Positions 53,433 through 61,072 of a stretch of 61,072 nucleotides of DNA are shown here, in pieces. The stretch lies in contig CANHRS010000008.1 in NCBI GenBank assembly GCA_947463445.1, positions 1 through 61,072 on the forward strand, read 5' to 3'. The first letter of the stretch is position 1. Every line of letters begins with the position of its first letter. The notes under the pieces were generated by a model, which saw nothing but the letters and a program-made list of their open reading frames with translations, was not told the DNA's origin and made no database searches. Made by a program: the position numbers and the translations under genes. The stretch comes from Flavobacteriia bacterium. Its GTDB lineage: Bacteria > Bacteroidota > Bacteroidia > Flavobacteriales_D > Crocinitomicaceae.

Positions 53433-53840
53433 ATGGCGAAGAAAAATACGACATTGAATGATTTGACACGTTTTTTACAAACGGAGTCTGTATTACAAAC
53501 ACCTTCCACATCCGAAACCGAAGATTTTTTTGAAAAAGATCCTATTTCCTTAGTGGTAGTAAATGCAGATGGTATTATTTCTACTTCCAAAGCGGAGCCA
53601 AATATTACGGAAAAGTTTATTGACTCAAAAGCTTTGCAAAAAACATCTTTTGAAGATGTACATGAGCAAATTAAAACGTTAGCACTAGAAAATAAAATGT
53701 CTGTTCAACAGGTTATAACGACTTTGTACATGCGTTCTGTAACACCGGTAACAGTTACAAATGTATTTGAATGTTCGCAAAGTATTCAGAAGAACTACAT
53801 GCAGTTTTGGATGGATTTCCAGAAAAGTTGGAAAAAATAA
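53433..53840 (+). CDS. Small putative partner of the ParA-like ATPase
   Basis: 135 residues, no recognised family. The N-terminal third is Thr/Ser-rich and probably disordered; the middle SFEDVHEQIKTLALENKMSV and the C-terminal SIQKNYMQFWMDFQKSWKK are helical. Adapters that link ParA-type ATPases to cargo (McdB, PhaM and others) are similarly small with a disordered head and a helical tail, and phasin-like adapters end in such aromatic helices. Pairing with the ATPase rests on the 3-bp gap. Confidence 0.7.
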   Translation: MAKKNTTLNDLTRFLQTESVLQTPSTSETEDFFEKDPISLVVVNADGIISTSKAEPNITEKFIDSKALQKTSFEDVHEQIKTLALENKMSVQQVITTLYMRSVTPVTVTNVFECSQSIQKNYMQFWMDFQKSWKK

Positions 53841-53889
53841 TTCCATACTATCCTCCTCGCTTTCTATTTATTAATTCACTATTTTTTTG

Positions 53890-54318
53890 ATGAAAATAAA
53901 CGCACACTTTTTCTTATTGAATGATGATTTTTCTCCAGAATATGCGGAAGCAAATCATGGAGGGAAAGAATCCGACAACAATCCATTGTATGAATGGGAA
54001 GATGAATTTTCTGTTTCAGAAGACTTAGAAGATGTCGTTGTTGAAGAAAAAAGTGTTTACCTATTACAAGGCGAAACGAATGACGGGCCTTTTTCGTATG
54101 AAATTCCAAATATGTTGGTGGCACGATTAAAAATGAAAAATGGGGTGGTAGGTGCCTTTGCTATTTCGGAAAGTATTGTAGATTCTTATACTTTTGAAAA
54201 AGAAGAGGAAGTGGTTCATTTTAAGGTGTATATTAAAGATTACGAACCATTGGCAGATCCAATACCGGGTGTGTATATCGCTTCTAAAGAGTTTCCAACA
54301 GATCTAGCGCGCGATTAA
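53890..54318 (+). CDS. Conserved hypothetical acidic protein
   Basis: 142 residues from the ATG at 53890; a TTG codon one step earlier is not needed. Acidic, beta-rich (NGVVGAFAISESIVDSYTFE), no Cys, no signal. Unrecognised. It is 49 bases after the small partner gene and its stop overlaps the start of the ABC ATPase gene (TAATG), so it belongs to the same operon as the ABC ATPase. Confidence 0.7.
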   Translation: MKINAHFFLLNDDFSPEYAEANHGGKESDNNPLYEWEDEFSVSEDLEDVVVEEKSVYLLQGETNDGPFSYEIPNMLVARLKMKNGVVGAFAISESIVDSYTFEKEEEVVHFKVYIKDYEPLADPIPGVYIASKEFPTDLARD

Positions 54319-55241
54319 TGTTTTCCATTCAAGGTATTTATTTTGAACGTGGGGAACGTTCTATTTTATCCAATATCCAACTTGCAGTTAAAAAAGGGGA
54401 GATGTTAGGGTTGGTAGGACCAAGTGGTGCAGGAAAATCTACACTTTTACATATTTTAGCAGGATTATTAGATGCTTCTCAAGGTACTGTGAAATTAGAT
54501 GGGGAGCATATTTTAGGCCCTAAAGATCGTTTGTTGCCCGGACATCCAGAGGTGCAATTGGTCAATCAAGAATTTGGATTAGATCTTTATCATACAGTAC
54601 GTGAAAATTTGTTGGTTAAAGCAAATCACTTAACAAAAGAAATACGAGATCAATTTGCAGATGAACTCTTAGCATTGTTAGGTCTAACAAGTATTAAGGA
54701 TAGTCAAGCAGTTTATATATCTGGTGGCGAGAAACAAAGACTCGCATTGGGTAGAGCGCTAATTATGGAGCCAAAGGTGATTTTGTTGGATGAACCTTTT
54801 GCCCACATGGATGCACATATCAAACGCAAAGTAGTACATTATTTGCAGGCCTTAAAAAAAACACGTAAAACTACGTTTGTTTTTGTTACGCACGATGGAC
54901 AAGATGTACTTGGTTTAGCAGATAAGATTGCCTATTTCTCCGATGGAAAAATACAACGTTTAGATACACCACGCGCGTTTTATGAAAACCCTGCTTCTTA
55001 TCAAGAAGCTTTGTTTTTTGGGGAAATCAACCGTTTTAACATAGATAAAAAGGAAGTTTTTTTTCGACCACATCAATTTTCGTTGGAAGAAAATAGCGGA
55101 GCATATAAAATTCCGGTTATTTTTCAATTTGCTACCTACTATGGTGGATTTGTTCAGTCTACATTCAAGCTTAGTAAAAAGGAATTTATCGTATTGAACC
55201 ATCCAGAATCCTTAGAACATGTCGATGAAATCTATATCTAA
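54318..55241 (+). CDS. ABC transporter ATP-binding protein with TOBE-like tail
   Basis: 307 residues. Walker A GPSGAGKST (34-42), Q-loop NQEFG (83-87), signature ISGGEKQ (134-140), Walker B VILLDEP (154-160), and switch His in FVFVTHDGQD. Beyond the ATPase domain a short regulatory tail (FFRPHQFSLEENSG) resembles the TOBE domains of PotA/MalK-type ATPases. No permease or binding protein is nearby. The start overlaps the stop of the preceding gene, and its end overlaps the BrkB gene by 23 bases. The transported substrate is unknown. Confidence 0.93.
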   Translation: MFSIQGIYFERGERSILSNIQLAVKKGEMLGLVGPSGAGKSTLLHILAGLLDASQGTVKLDGEHILGPKDRLLPGHPEVQLVNQEFGLDLYHTVRENLLVKANHLTKEIRDQFADELLALLGLTSIKDSQAVYISGGEKQRLALGRALIMEPKVILLDEPFAHMDAHIKRKVVHYLQALKKTRKTTFVFVTHDGQDVLGLADKIAYFSDGKIQRLDTPRAFYENPASYQEALFFGEINRFNIDKKEVFFRPHQFSLEENSGAYKIPVIFQFATYYGGFVQSTFKLSKKEFIVLNHPESLEHVDEIYI

Positions 55242-56124
55242 TCCTACAAAAAGATTAAGTTGGAAAGCATATCGTAGTTTGTTTAAAAATACGGTAGTTG
55301 AATTTGCGAGTGAAAATAGTTTGTTTCATGGAGCGGCTTTATCTTATTATACCATTTTTGCATTAGTACCAATTTTGTATTTAAGTATCGTTTCTTTTGG
55401 AGCGTTTATTGGTCAGGAAAAAATGCAATCCATTATATCGGATGTGTTAACGAAACAGATTGGTATTAAAGATGTGCATGGTATTATGTCATTTTTAAAC
55501 GAGATCGATTTTCATAAAACTAATTTTATTTTACAGACTGTTGGTATTATCGTGTTATTAGTTTCTTCTACGGCAATTTTATCCTCCTTAAAATACAGTA
55601 TTAATGATTTTTATGATATTCAAAGGGTACATATTTCTAAAAAGAAATTACTGTTTTCAACATTAAAAGATCGTTTGGTACATGTACTCTTGTTGATGTT
55701 TTTTGGCACAATCATTATTGTTACGTATTTCGCACAATTGGTAATTATATCGTTTGGGGATAAGTTATTTAGTGAGTTGCATGGCTTACGAGAACTATTT
55801 TCATTACTAACCCAGCATTTTATTCCATTCATTACCAATGTTATTATCTTTTATTTTGTTTTAAAATATGTTTCCGATGGTTTGGTACACAAACGCCTGG
55901 CTTTTGCTGGGAGTATAGTTACTGCAACTTTATTATATCTAGGACAATTAGGCATTAAATTTTACCTAACACATTATTTTTTCGCGAAAGATGCAGGAAT
56001 AGCTGGTACCATTTTGATTTTACTTGCGTGGGTGTATTATACCTCTCAAATCATTTTTTTTGGTGCAAAATTCACCTCTGAATATGCTAAGATTTTGGGG
56101 CAACCAATTCAGGTGAAAAAATAA
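55219..56124 (+). CDS. YihY/BrkB family membrane protein
   Basis: 301 residues, about six membrane segments. The family marks are FHGAALSYYTIFALVPILYL, then ALSSLKYSINDFYDIQ-type segment and IAGTILILLAWVYYTSQIIF near the end. The family is annotated as virulence factor BrkB or RNase BN by older error; its role, perhaps in transport or envelope stability, is unclear. The start overlaps the ABC ATPase gene by 23 bases, so the two are translated together. A second Met two codons in is also possible. Confidence 0.92.
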   Translation: MSMKSISNPTKRLSWKAYRSLFKNTVVEFASENSLFHGAALSYYTIFALVPILYLSIVSFGAFIGQEKMQSIISDVLTKQIGIKDVHGIMSFLNEIDFHKTNFILQTVGIIVLLVSSTAILSSLKYSINDFYDIQRVHISKKKLLFSTLKDRLVHVLLLMFFGTIIIVTYFAQLVIISFGDKLFSELHGLRELFSLLTQHFIPFITNVIIFYFVLKYVSDGLVHKRLAFAGSIVTATLLYLGQLGIKFYLTHYFFAKDAGIAGTILILLAWVYYTSQIIFFGAKFTSEYAKILGQPIQVKK

Positions 56125-56152
56125 ATTACACCTTCTTTACCTATTGTGTTTA

Positions 56153-58039
56153 CTAAAGTAATTGGTATACACCGGTAAAAATTATTTCCTCTTCTAAAAT
56201 CATGTGTTGTAATACCTGTTTAATTTGAGAATCCGATATAGCGTTGTTTATATTTAGTAATTCATCTAGAGTTTTTGGATTTTCTTCTAATTGGGAACGT
56301 ATCTTTTCTATTAATTGTGTTTGTGCAATTTTTTCTTTTCGAAGATTTCTACAGTAATCACATTTGCCACATGTAAGTACTTCTTGTCCAAAGTAGTGTA
56401 AGATAAATTGTTCACGACAATGCTTGGTCAACAAATACTGTTGCATATTGTCCCAACGTCTGAATGCACGAATTTTACGATTATGATAGACTTCGTCAGA
56501 GACGCGCATGTAATCATCGGGTAAACGTTCATGCAGAAATGTGACTTTCGGTAAATCCGTTTTCCAGGTAATATCAATGATTCCATTTTGTTCTAAAAAA
56601 TGAAGTTGATTTTCTAATTCTTTCGCTGTTATTCCGAGTTTTGCACAACATACAGCCTCATCCAAATCAAAAAAGTGATCAAAAATTCCTGGATAACTTC
56701 GACTCAAGAAACTGATGAGTTTTGCCACTTTCTCGTATTTTATTTGGAAGCTATATACCACCGTATTTCCAACTGAAAATTTTATACGTGTAGGATTGAA
56801 AACACTTTCATTAAATAAGATATCTCCATTCATCTCAAGTATTTTCAGCGATTGATATGTTTCTATCACTTCCAATTTAAAGCTATTACATAAATCTTTA
56901 AGGTTGATCGGAAATGATTCCCCTTCACCAGAACCAATGGCGAGTTTTAGGTGGTTACACAGCGCTCTGTAGGTGGATTTAACTTTTTGGATTGGAGGGA
57001 ACTGTTTTTCAATAGTTTCATGCGTACTTGCAATGTCACGTTGATTCAATAGTACTAGTGTGCGCGACTCTTTTCCATCTCGACCTGCTCTTCCTGCTTC
57101 TTGAAAATATGCTTCAATATTATTAGGAAATTCATAATGAATTACATAGCGAACATTTGGTTTGTCAATTCCCATCCCAAAAGCGTTGGTAGCAATCATG
57201 AGGTGTACTTCATCGTTCATCCATAATTGCATCATTTGGTTGCGTTGTACGGCATCTAAACCACCATGATAAATCCCAGTTTTAATCCCATGGTTAAATA
57301 AGAAGTTCGCAATTTCTTTAACAGATTTACGTGTTTGGCAGTACACAATACCGCACATATAGGGAAATTTTTCTACCCATTTGCGTAATGCAATTTCTTT
57401 GTTTTCTACTTGATGTACTTCATAACTTAGATTCGCACGTTGAAATGAACTTTCAAATACAGCAGGGTTTTTCAAATCTAATTGAAGTATAATATCTTCT
57501 TTAACTTCCTTCGTTGCAGTAGCGGTTAGCGCCATAATTGGAGCTTCAGGATGGTATTTACGTAGATCTGCAATTTTTCGGTAGGGTGGACGAAAATCAT
57601 GTCCCCATTCAGAGATACAGTGTGCTTCATCCACTACAATAAGTGAAATATGCATTTGTTTGAATCTTTCGATGAACATACGCGATTGCAAGCGTTCTGG
57701 TGAGGTGTACAGAAAATCAAGTCCCTCAAATTTTGCATTGTCCAAGGTGATGTCGATTTCTCGGTAGCTCATCATACTTGTAATAGCTTTAGCGCGAATT
57801 CCTTTGCTTTCTAACTGATCTACCTGATCTTGCATGAGCGAAATTAAGGGAGAAATAACCAAGCAGATTCCCTCGCGTGCTAAACCTGGAATTTGAAAAC
57901 AGATGGATTTACCTCCACCTGTTGGCATAAGCGCAACGGTATCTTTCCCATAAATAGCAGCATCAATAATATCTTCCTGTAGTGTTCGAAATGTATCGAA
58001 ACCCCAGTATTTTTTTAATATTTCTTGACTTTTATTCAT
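56153..58039 (-). CDS. recQ: RecQ-family ATP-dependent DNA helicase
   Basis: 628 residues. Walker A PTGGGKS (39-45), DEAH box (137-140) in VVDEAHCISEWGHDFRPPY, motif VI region QEAGRAGRDGK, RecQ-Ct zinc Cys around LTCGKCDYCRN and the winged-helix part. An HRDC domain is not evident, so it is shorter than the longest RecQ forms. RecQ unwinds recombination intermediates. A TPR protein gene lies upstream on the same strand, separated by a repeat region. Confidence 0.95.
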   Translation of the reverse strand: MNKSQEILKKYWGFDTFRTLQEDIIDAAIYGKDTVALMPTGGGKSICFQIPGLAREGICLVISPLISLMQDQVDQLESKGIRAKAITSMMSYREIDITLDNAKFEGLDFLYTSPERLQSRMFIERFKQMHISLIVVDEAHCISEWGHDFRPPYRKIADLRKYHPEAPIMALTATATKEVKEDIILQLDLKNPAVFESSFQRANLSYEVHQVENKEIALRKWVEKFPYMCGIVYCQTRKSVKEIANFLFNHGIKTGIYHGGLDAVQRNQMMQLWMNDEVHLMIATNAFGMGIDKPNVRYVIHYEFPNNIEAYFQEAGRAGRDGKESRTLVLLNQRDIASTHETIEKQFPPIQKVKSTYRALCNHLKLAIGSGEGESFPINLKDLCNSFKLEVIETYQSLKILEMNGDILFNESVFNPTRIKFSVGNTVVYSFQIKYEKVAKLISFLSRSYPGIFDHFFDLDEAVCCAKLGITAKELENQLHFLEQNGIIDITWKTDLPKVTFLHERLPDDYMRVSDEVYHNRKIRAFRRWDNMQQYLLTKHCREQFILHYFGQEVLTCGKCDYCRNLRKEKIAQTQLIEKIRSQLEENPKTLDELLNINNAISDSQIKQVLQHMILEEEIIFTGVYQLL

Positions 58040-58066
58040 GTATCTATTTTAGCATCATTCTTCACT

Positions 58067-58112
58067 CCGGTCCATGAGGCTCTCGAAGGGCCGTCACTCG
58101 TCACTCGTCACT
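58067..58112. repeat. Dispersed palindrome, copy 3, followed by GTCACTC heptamers
   Basis: CCGGTCCAT-GAGGCTCTCGA-AGGGCCG at 58067-58093, then GTCACTC repeated three times up to 58112, six bases before the stop codon of the minus-strand TPR gene. Confidence 0.8.
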
Positions 58113-58117
58113 CTTTG

Positions 58118-58843
58118 CTATTTTGCCGTTCCATTTGCAGGGTTGCAATACAATTGGATCATATATTGTACGGTTTTATCGCCAAGATCTTCCGCTTTTG
58201 TGAAATCTCCACAACCTCCTTGTTCGCCACTTTTGAGTTTAGCAACACCGCGTGCAATATAGGCTCTCGCAAAATCAGTTTTAAGCCCAATTGCTTGGTC
58301 GTAATTTTTTATCGCTTCGGGATAGGTACCTAGCATAGTGTATACATTTCCAAGTTCAAAAAACACATCCGGAAAAGCTTTATTTATCGAAATAGATTTT
58401 ACATAATCTTTAATCGCACGTTTGTAATGTCCAATGGCTTGGTTTGCATTTCCGCGATTATAGTATGCTTTTGCGTGTTTCTTATTTAAATGTAGTGTTT
58501 GATTGAAATCGCGAATAGCTTCTTGATATTCTCCTAAGATGTTGTGAATTTCACCACGTAAATTATAGGTTTCAGAAGCGTTTGGATTGATGCCCAAGGC
58601 ATGGTTAAAGTCTGCAATTGCGCCACGATAATCTCCGAGAAAACCTTTTGAAATCCCTCGATTTACATACGCTTCCGTGTAATGTGTGTTGATTTTGAGT
58701 GCTTTATTGTATTCAACTATCGCTGCTTTGTAATTTCCTTCTGCTTCTTTAGCGATACCAGATTCCAAAAAAACTTCTGCTTTCTGACAGAATAGTACTG
58801 TAGAAATAAAACAAAAAAATACGAAGAATACCTGTTTTTTCAT
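58118..58843 (-). CDS. Tetratricopeptide repeat protein
   Basis: 241 residues with a signal peptide (VFFVFFCFISTVLFCQ). Five to six TPR units follow, such as AEGNYKAAIVEYNKALKINT, LGDYRGAIADFNHALGINPN, LGEYQEAIRDFNQTLHLNKK and IGHYKRAIKDYVKSISINKA. The short C-terminal tail contains two Cys (GGCGDF, LYCNPANG). It is probably periplasmic and scaffolds protein-protein contacts. Isolated gene. Confidence 0.93.
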   Translation of the reverse strand: MKKQVFFVFFCFISTVLFCQKAEVFLESGIAKEAEGNYKAAIVEYNKALKINTHYTEAYVNRGISKGFLGDYRGAIADFNHALGINPNASETYNLRGEIHNILGEYQEAIRDFNQTLHLNKKHAKAYYNRGNANQAIGHYKRAIKDYVKSISINKAFPDVFFELGNVYTMLGTYPEAIKNYDQAIGLKTDFARAYIARGVAKLKSGEQGGCGDFTKAEDLGDKTVQYMIQLYCNPANGTAK

Positions 58844-58959
58844 AGAATCTATCCGAATTCTAATGAATATACGGAATTTTCAGCTAAATGTTATAGCTAT
58901 CTACGCAATATATGTATAGCACATGTGTTTTTGTTGGAATTTCCTTGAAACGAATCGTA

Positions 58960-60048
58960 TTAATAGACAAATCGACTAATTACCGTATTATCTAAAAGTT
59001 GGTAAGTTTGGTGGCAATCTGCAGTTAAGCATGCGTGAACAGGAAGTATATACAAGATATCCCCGATTTTATAGTTGTTTATTAGTTCCGTAGAAACAGA
59101 AATAATACCGTGTTCTTGCGATAAACTTTTGACATAAATCCCATCAATAGTATTTCCCCAACCGGTTGCTGTTTTTTCCACTACTTTTCCATAGATTGTT
59201 CCAAGTTTTGGATCTTGATATGCATCTTTTGCAAAATGTACCCCTCCACCGTACATAATGATTTCGTTTTTTTCTGGGTGTATTGCTACGATTGGACAAG
59301 CCATAGCTACCGCAATTTGATCCAAATGATTAGAACCGATTTGTGCTTGGGTTAAATCGTAAAACACAAAATTTCCAGGACGAATTTCATCCACCATGGA
59401 AAAATCTTCCACGACACTACACGTTGGGGTATCTCCAACCGAAATAATTAATTCTGGGTATTCTACGTGATATTTTTCTTTTAAAGGAAGAATTTGAGCG
59501 ATGCTTTCGTTGTGAATACGCTCAATTTCTGTGATAGAATTAGATTTGTAGCTATGTCCGGCATGTCCTATAAAACCAAGGAATTTTAGTTTGTCATTGG
59601 ATGAAGTTTCGTGTAGAATTTCATCTATCAGTTGGAAATTGTTTGGTAAAATTCCAGTACGATGGTAACCGATGTCAATTTTTATAAAAAATCCTAATGT
59701 ATGTTCTACATGTTTGTTTAGGAAATCGATGGTTTCACGGTTTTCTACTAAAAGATTTAGTTGAATACAGGAAGCTAAAAAATTAATTGTGTTGATTTCT
59801 AGAATATTGACAGGGAAAGCCACCGTAATATCGTCCCATTCTTTGGAGAAATATTTCGCCATTTCTAGAGATGAAACTGTAATTTTTTCAATACCAGCTT
59901 CTTTCAACCATTTACCTACACTTAGTGATTGATGTGTTTTAACATGAGCGCGCAACGTGACATCGTTTCTTTTTGCTTTCTCAACCATTTTTTGAATGTT
60001 TTCGCGACATTTTTTTTCATCGACAAGTAGGGTAGGCTTTGTTATCAT
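58960..60048 (-). CDS. DSD1-type PLP enzyme (alanine racemase N-domain fold; D-threonine aldolase/D-serine dehydratase-like)
   Basis: 362 residues. The N-terminal PLP barrel contains the likely Schiff-base Lys in LRAHVKTHQS, and residues in IKIDIGYHRTGI and HAGHSYKSN. The C-terminal beta domain ends with PVHACLTADC (His338, Cys340), the zinc-binding pair of eukaryotic D-serine dehydratase and D-threonine aldolase. It would cleave or deaminate a D-hydroxy amino acid; which one is unknown. Single gene with divergent neighbour at 60339. Confidence 0.9.
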   Translation of the reverse strand: MITKPTLLVDEKKCRENIQKMVEKAKRNDVTLRAHVKTHQSLSVGKWLKEAGIEKITVSSLEMAKYFSKEWDDITVAFPVNILEINTINFLASCIQLNLLVENRETIDFLNKHVEHTLGFFIKIDIGYHRTGILPNNFQLIDEILHETSSNDKLKFLGFIGHAGHSYKSNSITEIERIHNESIAQILPLKEKYHVEYPELIISVGDTPTCSVVEDFSMVDEIRPGNFVFYDLTQAQIGSNHLDQIAVAMACPIVAIHPEKNEIIMYGGGVHFAKDAYQDPKLGTIYGKVVEKTATGWGNTIDGIYVKSLSQEHGIISVSTELINNYKIGDILYILPVHACLTADCHQTYQLLDNTVISRFVY

Positions 60049-60338
60049 GTTTTATTGTTTATCAGATCAATACTATGTTTTGTAGTTTTTTTTTAATTAC
60101 AAGTATGTGAAAGTAGTAATTTTTATTTTTAGGATGAGGTTTGAATAGGGTGAAAAAAGAAGAACTGTAAAAAAAACAGTTTTCCGTTTTAGTACCCTTA
60201 AAGATCGAAAAATCTAATTTTTACAAGGGGTTAAATAGGTTAATTGCTTATGGGTTTTGAAGTGAAAATCATTGTATGAGGTTTAATTAGAACTTTATTT
60301 TATTACCTTTAAATAATACATCAAATTTGGAATAGATT

Positions 60339-61072
60339 ATGAATAAATATGCCATTGCAATTCACGGCGGTGCCGGTACTATCTTAAAAAGCACCATGAC
60401 TCCAGAGAAAGAAAAAGCCTATTTGGATGGTTTGAAAAATGCAATAGAAGCTGGTGAAACAATTCTGAAAAATGGAGGTTCTTCTTTAGATGCTGTTGAA
60501 AAAGCTATTCGTTCTTTAGAGGATAATCCATTATTTAATGCAGGTAAAGGTGCTGTTTTTTCGAACGCTGAAAAAAATGAGATGGATGCTAGTATCATGA
60601 ATGGAGCCGATTTGACTGCTGGTGCTGTAGCTGGAATTTCAAATGTCAAAAATCCAATTTCTTTAGCAAAAGGGATTATGCAAAAATCGGAACACGTCTT
60701 TTTAGCCGGAAATGGTGCTATTGAATTTGCGCATTCAATTGGTGCTGAATTTGAAGAAGATGCTTATTTTTTCGAACAAATGCGTTTTGACCAATTACAA
60801 CAGGCAAAACAAAGTGACGGTGTTTTTCTAGACCATACGACTGATAAATTTGAAAATGGTGAAAAGAAATTCGGTACGGTAGGAGCAGTAGCTCTTGATA
60901 TTCATGGAAATTTAGCTGCTGGAACGAGCACAGGTGGAATGACAAATAAGAAATTTGGAAGAGTTGGTGATAGTCCAATAATAGGCGCTGGAACGTATGC
61001 TAATAATGAAACGTGTGCTATCAGTTGTACTGGTCATGGTGAATTTTTTATTCGATCTGTTGTTGCGCATGA
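60339..61072 (+). CDS. Isoaspartyl peptidase/L-asparaginase, N-nucleophile type (3' end outside window)
   Basis: The first 244 codons are visible; the frame is open to the last base. The start MNKYAIAIHGGAGTI, then GAVFSNAEKNEMDASIMNG, is diagnostic of plant-type asparaginases. The catalytic Thr after self-cleavage is in FGTVGAVALDIHGNLAAGTS, preceded by the usual Lys-rich linker. GMTNKKFGRVGDSPIIGAGT is the substrate-binding region. The enzyme removes isoaspartyl peptide bonds and hydrolyses asparagine. No signal peptide is visible. It is divergent from the DSD1-type gene. Confidence 0.96.
   Translation, partial: MNKYAIAIHGGAGTILKSTMTPEKEKAYLDGLKNAIEAGETILKNGGSSLDAVEKAIRSLEDNPLFNAGKGAVFSNAEKNEMDASIMNGADLTAGAVAGISNVKNPISLAKGIMQKSEHVFLAGNGAIEFAHSIGAEFEEDAYFFEQMRFDQLQQAKQSDGVFLDHTTDKFENGEKKFGTVGAVALDIHGNLAAGTSTGGMTNKKFGRVGDSPIIGAGTYANNETCAISCTGHGEFFIRSVVAH

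Overview
The window looks like a chromosomal segment of a Bacteroidota bacterium, most likely of class Flavobacteriia; a Crocinitomicaceae- or Cryomorphaceae-like member would fit, but I cannot place it lower from sequence alone. The reasons are AT-rich DNA, several large secreted proteins ending in type IX secretion (T9SS) sorting domains, a gliding-motility-type C-terminal domain, promoters of the Bacteroidota form TTTG-N19-TAnnTTTG, little use of Shine-Dalgarno sites, a bacillithiol enzyme (BshA), and an archaeal/eukaryal-type prolyl-tRNA synthetase. No rRNA, CRISPR array, phage or classical transposase is visible.

Layout. 1-5.1 kb: the 3' part of a repetitive T9SS adhesin-like protein, a small lipoprotein, a LuxR-type regulator with a degenerate receiver, and a phasin-like helical protein. 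5.1-6.3 kb: a block of tandem hairpin repeats in the order A-B-A-[DUF559 endonuclease gene]-B-A-B. 6.3-20.4 kb: housekeeping and envelope genes (clpB, proS, two tRNA-Glu genes, rpsT, a porin, an LpxL-like acyltransferase, rarA) and an operon of lipoprotein, amino acid permease and class A-like serine hydrolase. 20.4-34.5 kb: a repeat-rich gap, an Asp-box propeller T9SS protein, dnaX with an apparent programmed -1 frameshift, a Gre-like factor, fabG, and an operon of MFS transporter, DUF2079 membrane protein and a 1636-residue gliding-type surface protein. 34.6-43.3 kb: an accessory stretch of small single-domain genes. It ends in a DUF4143 ATPase bracketed by two copies of a long palindrome, a DUF1810 gene, and a GmrSD-like DUF262/DUF1524 nuclease bracketed by complementary ends, with an attC-like structure at its 3' side. 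43.5-61.1 kb: M3 peptidase, M43 secreted protease, serine hydrolase, bshA, an EI24 protein, rplS, an orphan ParA with small partner genes, an ABC ATPase, BrkB, RecQ, a TPR protein, a DSD1-type PLP enzyme, and the start of an isoaspartyl peptidase gene cut by the window end.

The strongest candidates for undescribed biology are (i) the DUF559 nuclease gene lying inside a tandem array of hairpin repeats, an arrangement like that of REP-associated transposases; (ii) two single-gene cassettes next to each other, one between palindromes and one between complementary ends with an attC-like hairpin; (iii) heptamer microsatellites of different sequence at several intergenic sites, some running into stop codons, three of the sites also carrying a dispersed CTGAG/CGAAGG palindrome; and (iv) the dnaX slippage site, which has an SD-like sequence upstream in a lineage whose ribosomes are reported to hide their anti-SD.
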